Assembly: GCA_965276635.1 (NCBI GenBank)
Contig: CBDIBC010000004.1
Span: 620,001-684,000 of the forward strand
Source of the DNA: CBDIBC01 sp965276635
GTDB lineage: Bacteria; Actinomycetota; Acidimicrobiia; Acidimicrobiales; Palsa-688
DNA length: 64,000 nt
Direction: 5' to 3'
In this document: positions 33,035-41,116 of the stretch, piece by piece
Layout of the letters: every line of letters begins with the position of its first letter
Position numbering within the stretch: position 1 is the first letter of the stretch
Position numbers and translations under genes: made by a program
The notes under the pieces: generated by a model
Told to the model about the DNA's origin: nothing
Database searches by the model: none
What the model saw: the letters and a program-made list of their open reading frames with translations, nothing else

Positions 33035-34029
33035 GTGGGGTAGGGACCCGCGCCATCGACGCCCATGTCGACGCCGTCGACGGCGGGCCGGCCGACGAGC
33101 GGTGGACGCCGCACCCTCGCCACGGACGCCAGGAGGACGCGCCGCTGGCCGAGGTCACCGGTCACCGGCTGCCGGCGGGGATCGGCGGCGCCGACCGGGC
33201 CCACTGGCACCTGGTCAGCTACGGCCTCAGCGAGGTGGACGACAAGGAGTCACCCGATCCCGCCGTCTCGGGGTGGGGCTTCGAGCTCACCCTGCGATTG
33301 GCCGGGGCCGAGGTGGACCCGGAGTGGGCGGTGGGGTTCCTGACGAACCTGGCCAACTACGTGTGGACGAGCGGGAATGCCTTCGCCGCCGGTCACCACG
33401 TGGACCTGCGGGGTCCGGTGAAGCTGGACTCGACCAGTGCCATCACCGCCGCCGCGGTGATCGCCGACCCGCAGTTGGGGGTGCTGGACGGGCCGCTCGG
33501 CGCGGTGGAGTTCCTGCAGGTCGTCGGCCTCACCGCCGACGAGCTGGAGCTGTGCCGGTCGTGGAGCACCGAGGGCGTCGTCGGGCTGCTGGCCGAGGAG
33601 AACGGCCTGCTCGTCACCGACATCGACCGTGCATCCATCCTCGCCGACCTTGGGATCCGCGAACGGGTCGGCGCGTTGGCCGCCGGCGACGGCAGCGCAC
33701 TGACGGAGCTGCGCGTGGCCAGCCTGCGGTGGCGGACGCGCCTCGGGGGGAGAGCGGTGATCGAGCTGGGGTCGGGAGCGTCGGCTGCCCTCGGCCCCGC
33801 CCTGCGCCGTGAGCTCATCGGCCCCGACGCCAGCTTCGCGGTGGAGGCCGCCGACCAGCGGGTCCGCTTCGTGGTCGGGGAGGCACCCCGGTGGAGCATC
33901 GACGGCGAGCAGCTGGAGGTGGAGATCCCGCTCGAGGAGGTGACCGGGTTGGCCGACCTCTTCGACGGCCGCACCGGCTGGGGTCGGCGCTCTATCCTTC
34001 CTCGCCTGCGCTTCCGGGTGACGGCGTGA
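33031..34029 (+). CDS. Suppressor-of-fused (Sufu) domain protein
   Basis: 332 residues. HWHLVSYGLSEVDDKE, SGWGFELTLRLA, LANYVWTSGNAF and EFLQVVGLTADEL follow the Sufu domain pattern (PF05076). In animals Sufu binds Gli transcription factors; bacterial homologues are uncharacterised and often thought to be scaffolds or immunity proteins. The domain spans about residues 50-220; the remaining C-terminal hundred residues form a second, unassigned domain. It is coupled to DUF3151 upstream and to a flavin-reductase-like gene downstream. Confidence 0.88.
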   Translation: MSGVGTRAIDAHVDAVDGGPADERWTPHPRHGRQEDAPLAEVTGHRLPAGIGGADRAHWHLVSYGLSEVDDKESPDPAVSGWGFELTLRLAGAEVDPEWAVGFLTNLANYVWTSGNAFAAGHHVDLRGPVKLDSTSAITAAAVIADPQLGVLDGPLGAVEFLQVVGLTADELELCRSWSTEGVVGLLAEENGLLVTDIDRASILADLGIRERVGALAAGDGSALTELRVASLRWRTRLGGRAVIELGSGASAALGPALRRELIGPDASFAVEAADQRVRFVVGEAPRWSIDGEQLEVEIPLEEVTGLADLFDGRTGWGRRSILPRLRFRVTA

Positions 34030-34541
34030 GCCAGCCTGGCGAGCCGGACGATGCCTACGATCGCTTGCGGCGGCGGGTGCTCTGGCGGCTGCCGACGGGA
34101 CTGTACCTGCTCGGCTCCCGAGCGGGCGACGAACGGAACCTGATGACCCAGAGCTGGGTGACGCAGGTGGCCATGGAGCCCAAGGCCGTCGCCGTCAGCG
34201 TGGAGGTTGCCGCCGTGACCTGCCGGCTGATCGCCGCAGGGGGTGTGTTCGCGGTGTCGTTGCTCAGCCCGGACGATCGGGCCGTGGTGCGGCGGTTCGT
34301 GAAGCCGGCCGCATGGGACCCGGCGGCGGAGACGCTCAACGGGATCGCCGTCACGTCGGCGGCCACCGGGGCGCCGGTGCTGCGCTCGGCGCTGGCCTGG
34401 CTGGACTGCGAGGTCCGTGAGCGCATGGTGCTGGGCTCGCACACGTTGTTCGTGGGGGAGGTGGTCGATTGCGGCGAGCGGTCGGCCGAGGAGCTGGCCG
34501 TCCTGCGGATGGAGGACACCCGGATGAGCTACGGCGGCTGA
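34026..34541 (+). CDS. Flavin reductase-like (FMN split-barrel) protein
   Basis: 171 residues from GTG 34026, overlapping the Sufu stop. RLPTGLYLLGSRAGDERNLMTQSWVTQVAMEPKAV (shown only as its key ends RLPTGLYLLGS and MTQSWVTQVAMEP) matches the flavin-reductase domain, which binds FMN and reduces it with NAD(P)H or acts as the reductase of a monooxygenase. Later SLLSPDDRAVVRRF and LDCEVRERMVLGSHTLFVG complete the barrel. No monooxygenase is adjacent. Confidence 0.82.
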   Translation: MSQPGEPDDAYDRLRRRVLWRLPTGLYLLGSRAGDERNLMTQSWVTQVAMEPKAVAVSVEVAAVTCRLIAAGGVFAVSLLSPDDRAVVRRFVKPAAWDPAAETLNGIAVTSAATGAPVLRSALAWLDCEVRERMVLGSHTLFVGEVVDCGERSAEELAVLRMEDTRMSYGG

Positions 34542-34618
34542 CTCGCACACCGGCGCCGGCCACCGCGTCCTCGACGGCGTCGCGTCGGTACCCTTATGCT
34601 GCCGGGCGAGGAGGTGCG

Positions 34619-35383
34619 ATGGCAGCGGCGGCGCCCACGGCGGTCGGAAGGGAGCGGATCAAGAGCTCCATCCAGGAGTACTTCGAGACGCGGTCCCCGG
34701 CCGCGCGCGAGGTGGTCGTGGGCGCGTACCAGGGGCTGGCGTACTCGCTGTCCAGCCGCTTCGCCCAGCGCGGCGAGGAGCTCGACGACCTCAACCAGGT
34801 GGCGTTGATCGGGCTGCTGAAGGCCATCGACCGCTTCGACCCGACACATGGCGCCGAGCTGACCACCTTCGCCACCGCCACCATCCTGGGTGAGCTGAAG
34901 CGCCACCTGCGCGACCGGGGATGGTCGGTACGCCTGCCCCGCCGCATCCACGACCTCCACCTGCGGGCCCAGCAGTCGATCGACGAGCTGACCCAGGAGC
35001 TGGGACGCTCCCCGACGCTGGTGGAGCTGGCGGCCAGGCTGGAGGCGTCGGTGGAAGAGGTGGTGGAGGCGCTGGACGCCGGCGGGCTGCGGCACAACGC
35101 GTCGCTCGAGGCGCCCCTGTCCCCGGGCGACAACCACACGTTGACCCACCGGCTGGGCGCCGGCGACCAACGACTGGCCGAGGTGGACGGCCGCCTGACC
35201 CTGACACCCTTGCTGGCCCGCCTGCCCGAACGGCAGCGCCAGATCCTCGACCTCCGCTTCGTGGTCGGCTGCAGCCAGACCGAGATCGCCGGCCTGGTCG
35301 GGGTGAGCCAGATGCAGGTCTCCCGGTTGCTGGCCCGCAGCCTGGCCCAGCTGCGGGCCTGGGCCGCCGAGCCCGCTCTGTGA
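34619..35383 (+). CDS. Sigma-70 family factor, SigB/SigF type
   Basis: 254 residues from ATG 34619 with AGGAGG (34609-34614) upstream. Region 2 reads DDLNQVALIGLLKAIDRFDP and FATATILGELKRHLRDRGW, region 3 LPRRIHDLHLRA and LGRSPTLVELAARL, region 4 LPERQRQILDLRF and CSQTEIAGLVGVSQMQVSRLL. This is the sporulation/general-stress SigB/SigF/SigG branch. No anti-sigma gene (RsbW/UsfX) is adjacent, which is unusual for this branch. Likely controls a stress regulon. Confidence 0.94.
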   Translation: MAAAAPTAVGRERIKSSIQEYFETRSPAAREVVVGAYQGLAYSLSSRFAQRGEELDDLNQVALIGLLKAIDRFDPTHGAELTTFATATILGELKRHLRDRGWSVRLPRRIHDLHLRAQQSIDELTQELGRSPTLVELAARLEASVEEVVEALDAGGLRHNASLEAPLSPGDNHTLTHRLGAGDQRLAEVDGRLTLTPLLARLPERQRQILDLRFVVGCSQTEIAGLVGVSQMQVSRLLARSLAQLRAWAAEPAL

Positions 35384-35406
35384 CCCCTCGTCGTGTGCGC
35401 CATCAT

Positions 35407-35448
35407 CGGTGAGCTGCCCCCGGTGAGCGACCCCCGGTGAGCTACCCC
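35407..35448. repeat. 14-bp CGGTGAGC repeats before RNase D
   Basis: Three copies of CGGTGAGC with a C-rich spacer, period 14, fill the gap between the sigma factor and the RNase D start. Confidence 0.8.
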
Positions 35449-35450
35449 CT

Positions 35451-36668
35451 GTGATCCCGGCCGGCTTCGAGCTGGTCACCGAGTCGTCCGCCCTGCAGGA
35501 CCTGGTGGCGCGCCTGGTGGCCCACGACCGCTACGCCCTCGACACCGAGTTCCACCGGGAGCGCACGTTCTGGCCCCGCCTGGCCCTGGTGCAGCTGGCA
35601 TGGGCGGCGCGAGGCGGAGAGGCGGCGGGTGTCGCCCTGGTCGATCCGCTCGCCGTGGACGTCGTCGCCCTGGCGCCGCTCCTGCGCAGCTCGGCCGTGA
35701 TGATCGCCCATGCCTGCGACCAGGACCTCGAGGTCCTGCTCCGGGCGTGCGGGGAGATCCCCTGCGCCCTGTGGGACACACAGGTGGCGGCCGGCTTCAC
35801 CGGCTCCGCGTCCAGCTCCCTCGCCTCCCTGTCGAAGCGCTACCTGGGGATCGAGGTGGTGAAGGGTGACCGTCTCACCGATTGGAACCGGCGCCCCCTG
35901 ACCAGCGCGCAGCTGACCTACGCGGCGGCCGATGTGGAGCACCTGCTGGAGCTGGCCGACGCGGTGGCGGCCGACCTGGCCAGCCGCGGCCGGCGGGCCT
36001 GGGCCGACGAGGAGTGCGAGCTGGTTCGCCGGCGCCCCTACGGGCCGGGCGACCCCGAGGTGGCGTGGTGGAAGCTGCGTGACGCCCGGCAGCTGCGGGG
36101 CCCGGCCCGGGGGGTGGCCCAGGAGGTCAGCGCATGGCGGGAGCGCCGGGCGCGCCTGGTCGACGTGCCCGTGCGCCAGGTGCTGCCCGACCTGGCGCTC
36201 CAGGCCATCGCCCACAACCCGCCGGCGGACCGCGCTACCCTGCGCCGCGTGCGTGGCCTGGAGGGGCGCCACCTCCGCGACGACGTGGAGACCGAGGTGC
36301 TCGCCGCGGTGGCGGCGGGCCGGCGCCTGGACCCCGCGATGTTGCGGGTGCCGGCGTCCGACGACATCGCCCGCGAGCTGCGACCGGCCATCGCTCTGGC
36401 CGCGGCCTGGGTGGCGCAGCTGGCCAAAGACGAGGAGATCGACGCCGCCCTGCTCGCCACCCGCCACGACCTGACCGCCTACCTCCGCCGCGAGCCCGAC
36501 GCCCGCCTGGCGGAGGGGTGGCGTGCCGAGCTGGTGGGAGGACCGTTGCGAGAGCTGGTCGGCGGCCGGGCCGCGCTGGCCTTCGACGGCCGGGGCGGCC
36601 TGGTCCTCGAGGCCCGCTCGGGTCAGGCGATCACCGCGCTGGCGCCCGGGCCCAGCACCACTGCCTGA
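35451..36668 (+). CDS. rnd: Ribonuclease D-like 3'-5' exonuclease with HRDC
   Basis: 405 residues from GTG 35451. The DEDD exonuclease motifs are DTEF (ExoI), HACDQDLEVL (ExoII) and YAAADVEHLLEL (ExoIII). An HRDC nucleic-acid-binding domain follows at about 205-285 (VLPDLALQAIA...LRRVRGL). It trims 3' ends of tRNA and other small RNAs. The last 46 bases overlap the 3' end of the convergent GH13 gene. Confidence 0.93.
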   Translation: MIPAGFELVTESSALQDLVARLVAHDRYALDTEFHRERTFWPRLALVQLAWAARGGEAAGVALVDPLAVDVVALAPLLRSSAVMIAHACDQDLEVLLRACGEIPCALWDTQVAAGFTGSASSSLASLSKRYLGIEVVKGDRLTDWNRRPLTSAQLTYAAADVEHLLELADAVAADLASRGRRAWADEECELVRRRPYGPGDPEVAWWKLRDARQLRGPARGVAQEVSAWRERRARLVDVPVRQVLPDLALQAIAHNPPADRATLRRVRGLEGRHLRDDVETEVLAAVAAGRRLDPAMLRVPASDDIARELRPAIALAAAWVAQLAKDEEIDAALLATRHDLTAYLRREPDARLAEGWRAELVGGPLRELVGGRAALAFDGRGGLVLEARSGQAITALAPGPSTTA

Positions 36669-38257
36669 TCGCCGGCGAGCAGCACCACGCCGGCCTCCAT
36701 GCTCGCGTCGCCGGCCGAGGTCACCTGGACGGACCAGTCGCCCGGCGGGAGTGGCACGGTGGCCGGGGTGGTGGCGAAGTTGACGGCGACCACCCGCTCG
36801 TCGCCGTCGGCCCGGCGGCGGAAGGCGATGACGTCGCCGGCGGCGGGAAGGAAGGCGAACGAGCCCGAGGTGAGTGCGAGCGAGCGGCGGCGGAGATCGA
36901 GCAGCCGACGGTAGAGGTGGAGGATCGTGCCGGCCTGGCGCTGCAGGCCCGTCACGGTGCGCTCGTCGTCGGCCCCCGGGGGCCACGGCAGCCACGGCGA
37001 CGTGGCGGTCCCCCAACCGTGACCGGGGGTGTCGTCCCACGGGATCGGAGCCCGGCTGCCGTCGCGGCCGCCGGGGTCGACCCGCTGCCCGGGGGTCACG
37101 GCGGCGTCCTCCAGGCCCAGCTCCTCGCCGGCGTAGAGGAACGGGGTGCCCCGGAGGGTGAGCAGCAGCACGGCGGCGGCCCGGGCCCGGGCCTCGGATC
37201 CGTAGCGGGTGCGATGCCGGGGCTGGTCGTGGTTGGACAGCACCCAGGTGGGCCAGTGCCCCTCGCCGCCGATGAGGTCCTCCACCTCGGCGATCCGCTC
37301 CGCCCAGATGGTGGCGTCCCAGGGGGCCAGCAGCGGTGGGAAGTTGAAGGACAGCTGCAGCTCGGGGCGCGCCGGCGTGCCGTAGTAGGTCGCCACCTGC
37401 GCCGTGGTCGGCAGGAAGACCTCGCCGACCATCATGCGGGGCGGCTCGTCGGGCCAGGCGTCGAGCGCCTGGCGGATGCCGGCGAGGATCGGGTGGGTGC
37501 GCGCCTGGTCGTTCACGGCACTGACCTGGGGAACGGTTCCGTCGGGAAAAGGAGCGGTATCGGGAATGGCCGGGTCCTTGCCGAGGCCGTGGGCGACGTC
37601 CACCCGAAACCCGCTCACGCTCCGGGCCATCCAGAACCGCAGCGTGTCGGCCATGGCCTCGGCGACCTCCGGGTTGTCCCAGTTCAGGTCCGGTTGCTCG
37701 GCGAGGAACAGGTGGAGGTACCACTGGCCGGTGGGCTCATCCCAGGTCCACGCCGGCGGCAGCTGGGAGCCGCCCACGCCAGGGAAGGCCGAGCGCCAGT
37801 TGTTCGGCCGGCGGCCAGGAGAGCCTGGCGGGCCGCTGCCTCCGTCCGCGTCGCTGCGGTCGTCGCGCCACCAGTACCACGACCGGTGCGCCGAGTGGCG
37901 GGACGAGCGGGAGTCGACGAACCACGGGTGCCGGTCGCTGGTGTGGTTCGGCACCCAGTCGATGATCACCCGCAGCCGTCGCGCCGCGCACTCCGCCATG
38001 AGGCGGTCGAAGTCCTCCAAGGTGCCGAAGCAGGGGTCGACGTCGCAGTAGTCGGCCACGTCGTAGCCGAAGTCGGCCATCGGCGATCGGTAGAACGGCG
38101 ACAGCCAGATGGTGTCGACGCCCAGCCAGGTCAGGTGATCGAGATGGCGGCGGATGCCGTCCAGGTCGCCGATGCCGTCACCGTCGGAGTCGCAGAACGA
38201 ACGCGGGTAGATCTGGTACACGACGGCCCGTTCCCACCACGGGTCGGGGTGGCTCAC
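36623..38257 (-). CDS. GH13 alpha-glucosidase
   Basis: 544 residues. VVYQIYPRSFCDSDGDGIGDL is the opening of the oligo-1,6-/alpha-glucosidase subfamily (first part VVYQIYPRSF). GFRVDVAHGL carries the nucleophile Asp, MMVGEVFLP the acid/base Glu and LSNHDQPR the third catalytic Asp; DWVPNHTSD is region I. It hydrolyses alpha-1,4 or alpha-1,6 glucosides such as malto- or isomalto-oligosaccharides, or trehalose relatives. No signal peptide. The GTG start overlaps the stop of the small upstream gene. Confidence 0.93.
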   Translation of the reverse strand: MSHPDPWWERAVVYQIYPRSFCDSDGDGIGDLDGIRRHLDHLTWLGVDTIWLSPFYRSPMADFGYDVADYCDVDPCFGTLEDFDRLMAECAARRLRVIIDWVPNHTSDRHPWFVDSRSSRHSAHRSWYWWRDDRSDADGGSGPPGSPGRRPNNWRSAFPGVGGSQLPPAWTWDEPTGQWYLHLFLAEQPDLNWDNPEVAEAMADTLRFWMARSVSGFRVDVAHGLGKDPAIPDTAPFPDGTVPQVSAVNDQARTHPILAGIRQALDAWPDEPPRMMVGEVFLPTTAQVATYYGTPARPELQLSFNFPPLLAPWDATIWAERIAEVEDLIGGEGHWPTWVLSNHDQPRHRTRYGSEARARAAAVLLLTLRGTPFLYAGEELGLEDAAVTPGQRVDPGGRDGSRAPIPWDDTPGHGWGTATSPWLPWPPGADDERTVTGLQRQAGTILHLYRRLLDLRRRSLALTSGSFAFLPAAGDVIAFRRRADGDERVVAVNFATTPATVPLPPGDWSVQVTSAGDASMEAGVVLLAGDQAVVLGPGASAVIA

Positions 38258-38487
38258 CGTTCGGCGTGCAGGTCGATCCGCAGGGTGAGGATGCCGTCGT
38301 CCAGCTCGCCGTGGGCGTCACCGATCAGGGCATAGTCCAAGAAGTCGATGCGTGCCTGGTCGACGAACCGCTTCCGATCCGGGCCCTCCACCGGCGGGAT
38401 GCCCCGCTGGCGGACGGCCTTGGCCCGGGCCTGGAAGCGCAGGATCATGGCGTCTATGTCGAGTCCGTCGTCGGCGATGGCCGTCAT
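38254..38487 (-). CDS. Small hypothetical protein coupled to GH13 gene
   Basis: 77 residues from ATG 38487, not recognised. Helical N-terminus (DIDAMILRFQARAKAVRQRG), then a Pro-containing turn and a beta-rich C-terminus (FLDYALIGDAHGEL, GILTLRIDL). Neither signal peptide nor membrane segment. The stop lies inside the GTG of the glucosidase (GTGA), so it is co-translated with it. A longer upstream frame overlaps the divergent zinc-motif gene. Confidence 0.65.
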   Translation of the reverse strand: MTAIADDGLDIDAMILRFQARAKAVRQRGIPPVEGPDRKRFVDQARIDFLDYALIGDAHGELDDGILTLRIDLHAER

Positions 38488-38586
38488 GTTAGCGACCTGA
38501 GCCGAAGGGGCCGAAGGCACAGATGGCCGGAGGCGGCGATACACTCCATTGTCCACGACCGCACGTCGTACCAACAGGAGCACAGC

Positions 38587-38802
38587 GTGAAAAAGGGACG
38601 GCACCGGCGCTTCGAAGAAGCCAGGGCACTCAAGCGATCCACGGAGGACATCGTCGAACCGTGCCCGGAGTGCGGGGCCGTGCCCGGCGCCGATCACGCC
38701 ACGTGGTGCCTGGCCATGGAGGACGATGCCATGGAGGACGATGCCATGGAGGACGGCGAGGACGAGGAGCACGTCGAGCGCGAGGGCTACGGCGCCAAAT
38801 AG
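38587..38802 (+). CDS. Small CPEC...HxxxC zinc-motif protein
   Basis: 71 residues from GTG 38587 with AGGAG (38576-38580) at ideal spacing and a TACACT -10 box at 38540-38545. A basic N-terminus (KKGRHRRFEEARALKR) leads to CPECGAVPGADHATWC, a likely Cys3His zinc site, and then an acidic tail with DDAMEDDAMED repeats from a 15-base DNA duplication. Not a recognised family. Basic head plus acidic tail suggests nucleic-acid or protein binding. Confidence 0.6.
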   Translation: MKKGRHRRFEEARALKRSTEDIVEPCPECGAVPGADHATWCLAMEDDAMEDDAMEDGEDEEHVEREGYGAK

Positions 38803-38829
38803 CGCCCGGAGCGGGCGGCCGGGACGGCC

Positions 38830-39630
38830 TCAGCCGGGTGGTCCGGCCCGCACCGCAGGGTGCGGGAGCGACACCCCGGCTGCCTGCCGGCCGTCGAGGT
38901 AGTCCGCGAGCATGGCGTACACCTGGGGGCCGGCCAGGGCGATCAGCTCGGCACCGAGTGACTGGTATACCGCCCGTTGCCCGACGAACGCCTCCGGTGC
39001 CTCCGTGCACCACCAGTGAAACTCGGCGCCTCCATCGCCCCAGTGGCGGCGGTCCCACTGGGTGACCGTGGAGGTGACGTGGCCGTCGTCGGCCACCTCG
39101 TCCTCCCGGCGGAGGGGAAGCTGCCAGCACACGTCGGGCTTGAGCTCGAGCGGCAGCTGGCCACGAGCCACCGCAGCCTGGTGCAGGGCGCAGCCGGGGC
39201 CGGTCCCGAAGCCCTCTCGGTTGAGGAAGATGCAGGCCCCGTCGACCAAGCGGGTGATCCGTGTCCCGTCCCGCTCGGTCCGCAGGATGCCACCTCGCTT
39301 GGCCCGGCCGGCGTGCTGCCACTCCTCGGCGGTGAGCGTCCTGGCCGCGGCCTGGACGCGCTCGACGTCCTCGTCGCCCGTGAAGTGGGCGCCGTAGCTG
39401 CAGCACCCCTCCACCAGCTCAGGGGCCGGGCCAGTCAGGACCCCCTGGCAGCCGGCACCGAAGATGCACGTCCAGCGCGACAGGAGGAAGGTGACGTCGA
39501 AGTTCCATGTGCGCTCCTCCTCCGGGTCGGCGAAGGTCACCCACTCGTGGGCGCCGGCCGGCGCCGCGGTCAGCGGATGCGGTGGGTCGGAGCGCGAGTT
39601 CTTGGAGCGGGGTGTGTTGGAGCGGGGCAT
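38830..39630 (-). CDS. Cysteine-rich protein, YkgJ-like metal site
   Basis: 266 residues from ATG 39630, which shares one base with the stop of the peptidase upstream (TGATG). Cys residues occur in CIFGAGCQGVL, GCCSYGAHF, ACIFLNREGFGTGPGCALH and DVCWQLPL, spaced like the zinc/iron-chelating clusters of the YkgJ or DUF3109 families. A C-terminal helical stretch contains FHWWCTEAPEAF. Function unknown; family assignment is tentative. A very long overlapping frame upstream is spurious. Confidence 0.65.
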   Translation of the reverse strand: MPRSNTPRSKNSRSDPPHPLTAAPAGAHEWVTFADPEEERTWNFDVTFLLSRWTCIFGAGCQGVLTGPAPELVEGCCSYGAHFTGDEDVERVQAAARTLTAEEWQHAGRAKRGGILRTERDGTRITRLVDGACIFLNREGFGTGPGCALHQAAVARGQLPLELKPDVCWQLPLRREDEVADDGHVTSTVTQWDRRHWGDGGAEFHWWCTEAPEAFVGQRAVYQSLGAELIALAGPQVYAMLADYLDGRQAAGVSLPHPAVRAGPPG

Positions 39631-41045
39631 CAGGCGGCCGCGCCGCTCGGCCCGGCCGGCGGCAGCTGCCCCAGCTCGACCAGCAGCTCGCCGGCGGCGA
39701 GCAGGCCGCGCCAGAACTGGTCCATCACCATGCGCTCGTTCGGCGCGTGGATGCGATCGTCGGGGAGGCCCACGCCGAGGAAGAGGACCGGCGCGCCGAT
39801 GACCCGCCCCAGCGCCTCCTCGGGGCCGCTCCCGCCTTCGCGGGTGTAGAGGGGAGGACGGCCCCAGACGCGCTCGATGGCTCGGGCCAGGGCACCGACG
39901 GCCGGGTGGTCCACGGGTGTCAGCGCCGGCGCCACCGCACCCCCGGGGGTCACCGTCACCGCCACGCCCGACGGCACGCGGGCCTCCAGCCATGCGTGGA
40001 AGGCGGCCGTGGCCTCCTCCGGGCGCTGGTCGGGGACCAACCGGAGCGCCACCTTGAAGCCGGCGGTGGCCGGCACGATCGTCTTGATCCCCGGGCCGCC
40101 GTACCCGCCGTGGATGCCGACCACCTCGGCCGTGGGCCGCACCCCGACGCGCTCGAGGGGGCTGTAGCCGTCTTCGCCCGGCAGGGCCCCCACCCCGCCT
40201 GCCGACGCCCGGAACTCGGCTTCGTCGAAGGGCTGCGCGTCGAGAGATGCCTGCTCGGCGGGGGAGAGGGCCCGCACCCGGTCGTAGAAGCCGGGCAGCG
40301 TCACCCGCCCGTCCTCGTCGTGGAGGCCGGCGGCCAGCTCGGCGGCCAGCTGCGCCGCATTGGGCACTGTCCCACCCCACATGCCGCTGTGGAGGTCGAT
40401 GGCCGCCGTGCGCAGCGACACGTCGAAGGCGACCAGCCCGCGCATGCCAACGGTCACCGACGGCACGTCCGGAGCGATCATCCCGGTGTCGGAGACCACC
40501 ACGACGTCCGCAGCCAGGAGATCGGCCCGGTCGCTGAGCAGCTGCTCGAAGTTCGGGCTGCCGACCTCCTCCTCCCCCTCGACCAGGAACTTGATGTTCA
40601 CGGGCACTCGCCCCGAATCCGCCAACAGGGCCCGCACCGCCTCGATCTGGTAGAGGATCTGACCCTTGTCGTCGATGGCGCCACGCGCCTTGCACTCGCC
40701 GTCGACGATGACCGGCACGAACGGAGGTGAGATCCACTCGTCGAGCGGATCGACGGGCTGGACGTCGTGGTGGCCGTAGACGAGCACGGTGGGCCGGCCC
40801 GGGCCGGCGTGCAGCCAATCGCCGTACACGGCCGGGCCGCCGGCGCCCCCGCCGGTCTCGACCACGGTGACATGCTCCAGGCCGGCCTCCCGGAGCCGGT
40901 CAGCCGCGAAGTGGGCGGACGCACGCACGTCGGCGGCCCGCTCCGGGTCAGCGGAGATGGATGGGATGCGCAGCCACTCGAAGAGGGTCTCGACGATGCG
41001 CTCCCGCTGGTCGGCGACATAGCGCTCCAGGACGAGGTCGGCCAT
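39630..41045 (-). CDS. M20 family dipeptidase
   Basis: 471 residues from ATG 41045. The binuclear zinc site is complete: YGHHDVQP (His, Asp), ARGAIDDKGQ (bridging Asp), EGEEEVGSPN (catalytic Glu and ligand Glu), SDTGMI and the C-terminal His in RIHAPNERM. This matches CNDP-type dipeptidases of the M20 family, which cleave C-terminal residues from di- and tripeptides. Cytoplasmic. Coupled to the cysteine-rich gene downstream. Confidence 0.93.
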   Translation of the reverse strand: MADLVLERYVADQRERIVETLFEWLRIPSISADPERAADVRASAHFAADRLREAGLEHVTVVETGGGAGGPAVYGDWLHAGPGRPTVLVYGHHDVQPVDPLDEWISPPFVPVIVDGECKARGAIDDKGQILYQIEAVRALLADSGRVPVNIKFLVEGEEEVGSPNFEQLLSDRADLLAADVVVVSDTGMIAPDVPSVTVGMRGLVAFDVSLRTAAIDLHSGMWGGTVPNAAQLAAELAAGLHDEDGRVTLPGFYDRVRALSPAEQASLDAQPFDEAEFRASAGGVGALPGEDGYSPLERVGVRPTAEVVGIHGGYGGPGIKTIVPATAGFKVALRLVPDQRPEEATAAFHAWLEARVPSGVAVTVTPGGAVAPALTPVDHPAVGALARAIERVWGRPPLYTREGGSGPEEALGRVIGAPVLFLGVGLPDDRIHAPNERMVMDQFWRGLLAAGELLVELGQLPPAGPSGAAA

Positions 41046-41104
41046 CAGCGGGGGTCCGGTGCCGGGGTGGGGACCAGGATCATCTGCACACCTTCGCACA
41101 CCGA

Positions 41105-41110
41105 TAGCGT
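41105..41110 (+). promoter_or_regulatory. -10 box TAGCGT, leaderless
   Basis: TAGCGT ends exactly six bases before ATG 41117; no Shine-Dalgarno sequence precedes it. Confidence 0.5.
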
Positions 41111-41116
41111 GATCAG

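Noticed and set aside
38830..40818. 662-residue ORF
   Set aside because: Only the last 266 residues are protein-like; the upstream part is out of frame with the M20 peptidase that clearly occupies that DNA.
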